Origin: Mariniphaga sp. | Lineage (GTDB): Bacteria > Bacteroidota > Bacteroidia > Bacteroidales > Prolixibacteraceae | Reading direction: 5' to 3' | NCBI GenBank assembly: GCA_019429205.1 | Contig: JAHYIT010000005.1 | Location: 17,866 to 81,865, forward strand | Length of the DNA stretch: 64,000 nucleotides | Part shown: piece by piece, positions 8,009 to 15,003 of the stretch | Layout of the letters: every line of letters begins with the position of its first letter | Position numbering within the stretch: position 1 is the stretch's first letter | Made by a program: the position numbers and the translations under genes | Notes under the pieces: model-generated | Database searches by the model: none | What the model was told of the DNA's origin: nothing | The model's input: the letters and a program-made list of their open reading frames with translations, nothing else

Positions 8009-9193
8009 ATGTTTAAAAGACCTTATTTTCAGACTCTAACAAAAAGATTGAAAGAACCTAAAAAGTTCATTCAGGTGATTACCGGTCCCCGGCAGGTGGG
8101 AAAAACTACATTGGTGCACCAGGTTTTAAAAGAAATCCAAACCCCTTCCATGTATATTTCTGCCGATGGAGTAATAAACATTGGCCCCGAATGGATTGAA
8201 CAGCAATGGAACAATGCCCGGTTAAAGTTGAAAACCAGTAATTTTTCTGAATTGATTTTTGTGATTGATGAAGTTCAGAAAATTCCCGATTGGAGTGAAA
8301 TGGTCAAGGCAAACTGGGATTCGGATATGTTGAACGGTCTTGAAATCAAATTGGTTTTGCTTGGTTCTTCACGGTTACTTATTCAAAAAGGTTTGACTGA
8401 ATCGTTGGCAGGAAGATTCGAAGTGATATACACGGGACACTGGAATTTTGAGGAAATGAACCAGGCATTCGGGATCACTGAAGAACAGTTTGTTTGGTTC
8501 GGTGGATACCCTGGTGCTGCCGGTTTGATAAACGATGAACTGCGCTGGAACGACTATATCATAAATTCACTTATTGAAACCACTATTTCGCGCGATATTC
8601 TGCTGATGGAAAACATCAACAAGCCCGCGTTACTGCGTAATTTGTTTGAATTGGGATGTTCTTATTCGGGCCAAATTCTATCCTTCACAAAAATTTTGGG
8701 GCAACTTCAGGATGCAGGAAACACCACAACGTTATCGCATTACCTGCATTTACTTGACAGTGCCGGATTATTGTCCGGATTGCAGAAATTCACTAAAGTA
8801 AAAATTACCAAACGTTCTTCAAGTCCGAAGTTTCAGGTTCAAAACACGGCTTTTTACAGTGCATTGAGCGATTATCAGTTTTCTGACGTAGTTGGAAATG
8901 CTGAAATTTGGGGAAGACATGTTGAGTCAGCTATTGGCGCACACTTATTTAGTGCTGCAAGAGCAAACAACCTGGAATTGAGTTACTGGCGGGAAGGCAA
9001 CTTTGAAGTGGATTTTATCCTTCAATACAAAAATAAAGTTGTTGGAATTGAAGTGAAAATCGGTTCTGCAAAATTCACAAAAGGAATGCAACGATTCAGT
9101 TCACATTTTAAACCACACAAAATGTACTTAATTTCGAATGAAGGATTAAACTGGAAAGGGATATTGAAGATTAATCCGGTTGATTTGTTCTAA
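8009..9193 (+). CDS. AAA-type ATPase with DUF4143 domain
   Basis: 394 residues. An N-terminal AAA module has Walker A GPRQVGKTTL (26-35) and a Walker B-like strand FVIDEVQKIP (84-93), both typical of the predicted archaeal/bacterial ATPase family that carries a C-terminal DUF4143. Near residue 340 a PD-(D/E)xK-like nuclease-fold pattern is visible (E-V-D-F-I-L then G-I-E-V-K), as in other family members. The cellular role of this family is not established; members are often scattered singly in accessory DNA and vary between close relatives. It starts about 10 bp after a double palindrome and overlaps the convergent HAD gene by 4 bp. A second, only distantly similar copy is at 24993-26282. Confidence 0.85.
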   Translation: MFKRPYFQTLTKRLKEPKKFIQVITGPRQVGKTTLVHQVLKEIQTPSMYISADGVINIGPEWIEQQWNNARLKLKTSNFSELIFVIDEVQKIPDWSEMVKANWDSDMLNGLEIKLVLLGSSRLLIQKGLTESLAGRFEVIYTGHWNFEEMNQAFGITEEQFVWFGGYPGAAGLINDELRWNDYIINSLIETTISRDILLMENINKPALLRNLFELGCSYSGQILSFTKILGQLQDAGNTTTLSHYLHLLDSAGLLSGLQKFTKVKITKRSSSPKFQVQNTAFYSALSDYQFSDVVGNAEIWGRHVESAIGAHLFSAARANNLELSYWREGNFEVDFILQYKNKVVGIEVKIGSAKFTKGMQRFSSHFKPHKMYLISNEGLNWKGILKINPVDLF

Positions 9194-9873
9194 AAATCAA
9201 GCTCACCAAAATCCTCAATTATCAAATCCGCCTGGGTTTGGTCCTGCAACTCTGAGCCCGGCCCGGCAAAAGCGATACAATACATACCCGCTGCTTTGGC
9301 CGCTTTTATTCCGTTGGTGGAATCTTCAATCACCACACATTTTTCGGGTGAAATGCCCAGCTTTTTGGCAGTCAGCAGAAAAATATCCGGTTCGGGTTTG
9401 CTGGCGCCGGCCATCTGACTGCTAACCACTGCATCAAAATATTTTTTCAACCCGGTTTTCTGCAAAATAATTTCAATCACATCGGCATAAGATGAAGAAG
9501 CTAAAGCAAGCGGAATTCCCTTTTCTTTTAGCTTTTTTATAAGTTTTCCCACCCCGGGTATCGGCTCCATTTTTTCAAATGAATTAAAGTAGGGTGTAAC
9601 CAGGTTGTTGGTCATTTTCACCAACTCCTCCACCGGTTGCTGAACTCCATAGCGTTCTTTTATTAATTCCCACATGCGGTCGGTAGCTGTACCCTGGTAA
9701 GTTTGGTGTTCTTCTTCTGAAATTTCCAGTCCCAATTGCCGGAAATTGGTTTGTTCCACTTCCACATAAAAGGGTTCGGAATTCACCAGCACGCCATCCA
9801 TATCGAAAATGACGGCTTCAAAAGATGAAAGTTTTCCGGATTGTATATCTCTATTTTTCTTCCAATTCATCAT
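9190..9873 (-). CDS. HAD-superfamily hydrolase, beta-phosphoglucomutase-like
   Basis: 227 residues. Motif I is FDMDGV (residues 23-28, nucleophile Asp24 and acid Asp26), motif II is the SSS stretch at 126-128, the motif III Lys is near 159, and motif IV is I-E-D-S at 182-185 with the cap domain between motifs I and II. These features place it in the subclass I HAD phosphatases/phosphomutases with small sugar phosphate substrates. The start overlaps the end of the upstream DUF502 gene by 23 bp, suggesting translational coupling. Substrate cannot be deduced. Confidence 0.85.
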   Translation of the reverse strand: MMNWKKNRDIQSGKLSSFEAVIFDMDGVLVNSEPFYVEVEQTNFRQLGLEISEEEHQTYQGTATDRMWELIKERYGVQQPVEELVKMTNNLVTPYFNSFEKMEPIPGVGKLIKKLKEKGIPLALASSSYADVIEIILQKTGLKKYFDAVVSSQMAGASKPEPDIFLLTAKKLGISPEKCVVIEDSTNGIKAAKAAGMYCIAFAGPGSELQDQTQADLIIEDFGELDF

Positions 9874-10453
9874 TTTTCAAATTTTCAAATCGGGTAACTC
9901 CACCCGAAACAATAAATTTCATTACCTCTGCCGGCGACAATTTCAGGTAGTGAATTCGTTCTTTCGACACAAGATACAATTCTCCCGAAAAATTGTAGGA
10001 ATGTGGAAAATACACAGCCGCCAACTCCTCGCCTTCAATCACTTTCATTGTTTCTTTTGTAACAAAACCCAGTTTCCAAAGATTATTTTCTGCATTAAAA
10101 AGCACTTTTACCGGAACGTTAAACTTTTTCTCCTTACCCACAAATGCCGAAAAAAGGTCGTTTATGGAAGAATAGAGTAAGTTCAGCAACGGAATCCGTT
10201 TGATTAATTTTCCGGCAATTCTTTTCAATGGCTTTATTAAAGCAGTTTGGCCAAGGAAACCCAAAAGTGTAAGCGAAAAAAACAGAATAATAATTCCGAG
10301 GCCGGGAATATTAAATCCGATAAGCGGTGAAATTTTGTCATTCAACCAGCCGTCAACCGAAACAAACAGGGAATAGAGAATGTAAATAACAATGACCACT
10401 GGCGCCACAAGTAAAACTCCCTGCAAAAAATATTGAATGATTTTTTTAAACAT
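9851..10453 (-). CDS. DUF502 family membrane protein
   Basis: About 200 residues from the ATG at 10453. A longer frame from 10483 exists but overlaps the upstream gene and lacks the family's usual beginning M-F-K-K. Two N-terminal hydrophobic segments (about 5-28 and 48-72) are followed by a soluble domain with the family pattern R-I-P-L-L-N-x-L-Y. DUF502 proteins are inner-membrane proteins of unknown function, widespread in Bacteroidota and proteobacteria. It lies between an AlkD-like gene and a HAD phosphatase in a compact minus-strand operon with overlapping or nearly touching ends. Confidence 0.8.
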   Translation of the reverse strand: MFKKIIQYFLQGVLLVAPVVIVIYILYSLFVSVDGWLNDKISPLIGFNIPGLGIIILFFSLTLLGFLGQTALIKPLKRIAGKLIKRIPLLNLLYSSINDLFSAFVGKEKKFNVPVKVLFNAENNLWKLGFVTKETMKVIEGEELAAVYFPHSYNFSGELYLVSKERIHYLKLSPAEVMKFIVSGGVTRFENLKNDELEEK

Positions 10454-10469
10454 CGATTTTCTGTTACTA

Positions 10470-11162
10470 TTAAAATGAAACATAATCCGCAGTCAACTCA
10501 TCCAGAAGGGTTTCGCCCAATTTAACCGTGTCTTCCTGCTCACACATTTGAAATATTCTTGCCAGCTCAACCGCCTGATCATTCAGCATTTTCGAACGGG
10601 TACCAAGCGCTATTACGCTGCGGTAAATCACAGCATTTAATCGCTGGTCTTTCCCCACTATAGCCAGTTCTTCAAAAAACGGCTCAAACATTTCGTCGAT
10701 GGCATTTTTTTGGGTTAGGGCCAGCCGTCCCATCAGGTGAATTCCGGTAAAACGCACCAGATGTTTTTTACCACGGCTCCATTCAATGGCTTTGGCAAAT
10801 GCAAATTTGGTTTTTACCCAAAGATTGGCAGAGGCTTGTTCGGCAATTTCGCGGTTTTCAAAACTTTTGGTCCAGAAATCCATCTGTTCTTCAGTCACTT
10901 TTTCGGGTTCATCGAGCAACGTGCCCAGAATCATGGTTTCGCGCCACTGCTTGTTCCAAAGTTTCAGGGCCAACAAGTGATCTGGCTTTATTTCTTTGGC
11001 AAGTTCCCGCAATTCTACAACCGAAACGCCCCAGTTTAATTTATAATCTATTCCCTGCCGTTTCATCGAATTGGAAACATCGCCGTTTTTCCTCAACTTG
11101 ACTTGCCGCAGTAAATTCTGAAAATCTTTTTCCGTTTCCGGATTATCGAGTAAAAAATTCAT
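10470..11162 (-). CDS. DNA alkylation repair protein, AlkD-like HEAT-repeat family
   Basis: 230 residues, alpha-helical throughout with repeating W/L-rich helices (for example L-K-L-W-N-K-Q-W-R-E-T near 86-96), matching the DNA alkylation repair enzyme family of HEAT-like repeats. AlkD homologues excise N3- and N7-alkyl purines; many divergent members have unproven activity. The stop lies 17 bp before the DUF502 start. This is a family-level call; no catalytic residues are claimed. Confidence 0.72.
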   Translation of the reverse strand: MNFLLDNPETEKDFQNLLRQVKLRKNGDVSNSMKRQGIDYKLNWGVSVVELRELAKEIKPDHLLALKLWNKQWRETMILGTLLDEPEKVTEEQMDFWTKSFENREIAEQASANLWVKTKFAFAKAIEWSRGKKHLVRFTGIHLMGRLALTQKNAIDEMFEPFFEELAIVGKDQRLNAVIYRSVIALGTRSKMLNDQAVELARIFQMCEQEDTVKLGETLLDELTADYVSF

Positions 11163-11204
11163 TGAACAAAATTTGAAATTTTAATGCGAAAAGTGTGAAA
11201 CTTT

Positions 11205-12518
11205 TTATGGAAAAACACTTTCTGCAAAAATAAAAATTGCAATTATTCCCAGCGAATAAAAAAGATAATACTTTACGGGATGGTATTCCGAAAGCCGTAT
11301 ATTCAGGTTGCGCCTGACCACTGTTGTCAGGTAAATTTTCTCAAACAAATAGGCAATAAATGTAGCAAACGCAATTCCGGCAATGCCCCAGTACTGCACA
11401 AACAGAAGACTTAATGAAACATTTAGCACCAGTTCAAAAAAAGCAGCAAACATAATTTGCCGGGTTTGCCTGAGCCCGTTCAATATGGTTTGCGGCATCA
11501 GCAACCTGCTGATTAAAAGCAAAAGATAAATGTTAAACACGGTTGCACTTTCGGCAAAATCCGGGTTGAAAATTACCGGGAACAATGGTTTGGAAGCCAA
11601 CAATAAAACAGCAGTTAGCGGAAAAAGAAAGTGAATAAGCCTGGCAACACTCTGTTTGAGTTTTTGCAGGTTTTCTTTCAGTTTTTCTTTTTTACCAAAT
11701 TCGGGTAACATGGCGCTGCTTAGTGCATTGGCTAAAAGTGTGGCCAGAGGCAGTTCGCGCGCGCCATAACGAAAAACAGCAAAAGTGCTTTCGTCGAAAT
11801 GTGAAGTAACAATAAATCCATCCACAAACTGGGCTGAACCACTAAGCAAGGTGGCAGCAACCAAAGGCATTCCCAGTTTGATGTGCTCTTTTACAAAGGA
11901 TTTGGAAAACCGGATTTCAGCATAATACACAAACATGCCCCAAAGCCAGATGTACCTTAAAACAGCAGAAACAACCAATCCGCGGATAGCCCAAATCACC
12001 GTCTGCCCCAAAATTACCGGTAACACGACTAAAATGAACTGAACCGAAAATGAGATTACAGCATAAATTAACAGGGCCCTGTTTTTTTTCTTAACCAGAT
12101 AAACATATTCCGAAAGGTTTGCAGGAACTCCAAATACAAGGTAAAACACCAGCAGATTCAATTCCGGTACTTGTTTGCCCTTCAATAAAAAACCGGAAAA
12201 AACCGGGTACACCAGAAAAAGTAAAATCCCCACAAGCAAACTAAAAACAGAAATCAGTACGAAAGAACTAAACAAAGCTGCACTGGATTCCTTCTGCCCT
12301 GACGACAAGGGCAATAGTGCTTTAAGGAGCCCGTTCAGCCAAAAAAAACTAACTGCCCCGGCAAGAAACACAAAGGTTTCAAATTCGCCTATTGCCGATT
12401 GCGAAAGTGTGGATTTGGCAAAAACAATTCCAATGAGGATTAACGTGCCATACCTCACCATTTGGAAAAGTTGAAAAGAAGAAACCGTATTTAGCCGATT
12501 TTTTATCATTTTTTGCAA
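11205..12518 (-). CDS. Oligosaccharide flippase-type membrane protein (MOP superfamily, Wzx-like)
   Basis: 437 residues, very hydrophobic with about 12 transmembrane helices and the alternating short loops typical of polysaccharide biosynthesis exporters. The beginning (F-Q-L-F-Q-M-V-R-Y-G) and the internal R-Y-G-A-R-E-L-P motif resemble Wzx/PST family members, which flip lipid-linked oligosaccharides across the inner membrane. No glycosyltransferase genes flank it here, so the substrate pathway is not local. It is divergent from the AI-2E family gene, with 56 bp between the starts. Confidence 0.75.
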   Translation of the reverse strand: MQKMIKNRLNTVSSFQLFQMVRYGTLILIGIVFAKSTLSQSAIGEFETFVFLAGAVSFFWLNGLLKALLPLSSGQKESSAALFSSFVLISVFSLLVGILLFLVYPVFSGFLLKGKQVPELNLLVFYLVFGVPANLSEYVYLVKKKNRALLIYAVISFSVQFILVVLPVILGQTVIWAIRGLVVSAVLRYIWLWGMFVYYAEIRFSKSFVKEHIKLGMPLVAATLLSGSAQFVDGFIVTSHFDESTFAVFRYGARELPLATLLANALSSAMLPEFGKKEKLKENLQKLKQSVARLIHFLFPLTAVLLLASKPLFPVIFNPDFAESATVFNIYLLLLISRLLMPQTILNGLRQTRQIMFAAFFELVLNVSLSLLFVQYWGIAGIAFATFIAYLFEKIYLTTVVRRNLNIRLSEYHPVKYYLFYSLGIIAIFIFAESVFP

Positions 12519-12552
12519 TGGCTTAAAAGTATAAAAATTCTGGTTTTTAATT

Positions 12553-12560
12553 TATATTTG
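12553..12560 (+). promoter_or_regulatory. Candidate Bacteroidota -7 box
   Basis: TATATTTG fits the TAnnTTTG -7 consensus of Bacteroidota and lies 14 bp before the ATG at 12575. A matching -33 TTTG at the right spacing is not obvious, so this is a weak call. Confidence 0.35.
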
Positions 12561-12574
12561 CTCAAAACGTTTAA

Positions 12575-13702
12575 ATGGTGCAATTAAAAGGCTGGGCCCG
12601 AAATATTCTCCTTATTGCCGGTGGAATTTTCCTCATATTCCTGCTTTGGTACTTTAGTGCCATTGTTTCTTATGTTATCATTTCAGTTGTTCTTTCATTT
12701 ATAGGCAGACCTTTGGTCAGGTGGCTTTCTATTATAAAATATAAGAGATTCCGCATTCCATCCGGAGTTGCGGCCTTTATCACCCTCCTCACCCTCTGGG
12801 TTGTATTCATTTCATTTTTTCGCTTTATCATCCCACTTCTGGTAAAAGAGCTGGCAACCTTATCGGAGATTGACCTCGAGGCATTTTTAAATTCCATTGA
12901 GGAACCGTTGTCGCAATTGATGAAAATGTCAGGAAATGAACCACTTTTGGTTGAAGACAAAACTTTCTACGACATTTTAGTTGAACAGCTTACCGCCAAA
13001 ATCAATTTTTCGCAACTTCCAAATATATTTGCTTTTGTGGCAGGAACCATCGGTGAACTTTTCATCGGGTTCTTTTCCGTTTCATTTATTACTTTCTTCT
13101 TTTTGAAAGAAAAAAGTATGGTGCGCGAAGGGATTTTATTAATCGTTCCAACCGAACTGGAAGAAAAAGTTTCACACATTCTCGACTCTATATCGTACCT
13201 GCTGAGACGCTATTTTGTTGGAATTATTCTTGAAGTTTTTATGGTTATGCTGCTCGATACGGTGGGGCTAACGCTAATCGGGTTAAATTTTAACCATGCA
13301 GTAATCATCGGCTTTTTATGCGGATTGTTTAATGTAATTCCATACCTGGGCCCGTGGATGGGTGCTGTTTTAGGTTTGCTCCTTGGTGCAGCCCTGAACA
13401 TAAATGCAGATTTTATGAGTGAAACACTTCCACTGCTCGGACTCATGACTATTGTTTTTATTTCGGTCCAGATTATTGATAATGTGCTGTTTCAGCCATT
13501 AATTTATTCAAGTAGTGTTAAGGCACATCCGCTCGAAATATTTTTAGTTATAATTGCAGCCGGAAGTTTAGCAGGAATTTTGGGTATGTTTCTGGCTATT
13601 CCAACTTATACAATAGTTAGGGTAATTGCCAAAGAGTTTTTTGTGAATATGAAGCTTGTAAGGAAGCTTACTGAAAACCTGGAACAACAGGAAAAAAATT
13701 AA
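12575..13702 (+). CDS. AI-2E family transporter (PerM/YdiK-like permease)
   Basis: 375 residues. Hydrophobic pairs occur near 10-35, 60-85, 145-175 and 210-350, the eight-helix layout of the AI-2E transporter family, with a soluble segment between helices 3 and 4. The C-terminal motif N-V-I-P-Y-L-G-P is the most recognisable signature. Members export diverse small solutes or ions; the autoinducer-2 label is historical and is not evidence for quorum sensing here. It precedes the alternative complex III operon by about 100 bp on the same strand, probably as an independent transcript. Confidence 0.85.
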   Translation: MVQLKGWARNILLIAGGIFLIFLLWYFSAIVSYVIISVVLSFIGRPLVRWLSIIKYKRFRIPSGVAAFITLLTLWVVFISFFRFIIPLLVKELATLSEIDLEAFLNSIEEPLSQLMKMSGNEPLLVEDKTFYDILVEQLTAKINFSQLPNIFAFVAGTIGELFIGFFSVSFITFFFLKEKSMVREGILLIVPTELEEKVSHILDSISYLLRRYFVGIILEVFMVMLLDTVGLTLIGLNFNHAVIIGFLCGLFNVIPYLGPWMGAVLGLLLGAALNINADFMSETLPLLGLMTIVFISVQIIDNVLFQPLIYSSSVKAHPLEIFLVIIAAGSLAGILGMFLAIPTYTIVRVIAKEFFVNMKLVRKLTENLEQQEKN

Positions 13703-13806
13703 AAAGCAATATTTTTTCTGTATATTAGGAACCTTTAAAGTTGAATTTTGTTAGGTATTATATTGAAAAAAACAAGCATAATTGTTATCATACTAAACTG
13801 ATCAGA

Positions 13807-14961
13807 ATGAAAAGATATTTCGATGTTGACGGAGGCAAATTTTTAATCCGGTTTACTATTTTTGTTTTTTCTTTCTTCTTATTTCATCCATTAATAATAT
13901 TGGCAGAAACATCTGAAACGGTTGTTACAGGGGGACTTTCCAAACAAGACATCAATCGGGGAAAACGCTTTTTTATGGGACTACTACCTTTTGAAAGGAA
14001 CCATGAATCATGTGTTTCCTGCCACTACATAAATGCCCCGGATACTTTAAACTGGAATCCATCGGCAATGGACATTGCGTTAAAATTCGCAGGAAAAGAC
14101 ACCGCAGCTTTCCGTCAGGTGGTTATGGAACCATCAGGAAGGGTGATGACGGCTTCGCATGTTAATTTCGACATTAGCAATGAAGATTTGCACACTATAA
14201 AAGTTTACCTCGACCACCTGGCAGTTACCGGGCCCGGCATGCAAAAACCAAGTATTAATCGTTTGCTGTTGTTCCTGTTGTTAGGAGTTTTAATCACGTG
14301 GGCGCTGCTCGACCTGATTTTCTTTAAAAAAGTAAAGTACAAATTTATTCCTGTACTCATTTTTATCGGGGCGTTTGGCTACCAGCTCAGCATGTTGTAT
14401 GAAGAAGCGGTGAAACTTGGCAGAAGCCAGTATTACCAGCCCGACCAGCCCATAAAATTTTCGCACAAGGTACACGCCACCGACAATCAGATTGACTGTA
14501 TGTATTGTCACCACACGGCACCCGAATCGAAAACAGCCAATATTCCTTCCACTGAATTATGTATGAATTGCCACATTGTGGTGCGCGAAGGAACACATTC
14601 AGGCCGGTTCGAAATTGATAAACTGGTGCAGGCTCATGATGAAGGGCGTTCTGTGGAATGGGTTCGCATTCACCATCTTCCCGACCATGTTTTCTTTTCG
14701 CATGCCCAGCATGTTGGCGTCGGAAAACTCGATTGCGCACAATGCCATGGCGAAGTGGAACAAATGCATATAGTACGGCAGGTTAACGACCTTTCCATGG
14801 GTTGGTGTTTGGAGTGCCATCGTGAAACACAAGTAGATTTTGTTGACAACGATTATTATAAAACATTTGAAGCATTGCATAAAGAACTGGCAAGCGGGAA
14901 AAAAGATTCCATTGTTGCCGCCGACATTGGCGCCAACGATTGTGCAAAATGTCACTACTAA
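13807..14961 (+). CDS. actA: Alternative complex III subunit A, multiheme cytochrome c (six CxxCH motifs)
   Basis: 384 residues from the ATG at 13807; an upstream TTG at 13741 would add 22 residues in front of an otherwise normal signal peptide (1-34). CxxCH haem sites are at 69-73, 231-235, 252-256, 310-314, 334-338 and 379-383. The first is in an N-terminal cytochrome c-like segment, then two transmembrane helices (about 151-173 and 179-197), then a pentahaem domain as in ActA of Rhodothermus marinus. ActA receives electrons from the Fe-S subunit and passes them to the monohaem subunit of the quinol:cytochrome c oxidoreductase. First gene of the act operon, with actB 42 bp downstream. Confidence 0.88.
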   Translation: MKRYFDVDGGKFLIRFTIFVFSFFLFHPLIILAETSETVVTGGLSKQDINRGKRFFMGLLPFERNHESCVSCHYINAPDTLNWNPSAMDIALKFAGKDTAAFRQVVMEPSGRVMTASHVNFDISNEDLHTIKVYLDHLAVTGPGMQKPSINRLLLFLLLGVLITWALLDLIFFKKVKYKFIPVLIFIGAFGYQLSMLYEEAVKLGRSQYYQPDQPIKFSHKVHATDNQIDCMYCHHTAPESKTANIPSTELCMNCHIVVREGTHSGRFEIDKLVQAHDEGRSVEWVRIHHLPDHVFFSHAQHVGVGKLDCAQCHGEVEQMHIVRQVNDLSMGWCLECHRETQVDFVDNDYYKTFEALHKELASGKKDSIVAADIGANDCAKCHY

Positions 14962-15003
14962 TTTTAAATGAGTTAATTCTGTCACGGTTCAAAATATAAA
15001 CTG

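Noticed and set aside
13741..13806. N-terminal extension of actA from a TTG
   Set aside because: The extension puts polar residues before an otherwise complete signal peptide starting at 13807; the ATG is preferred.
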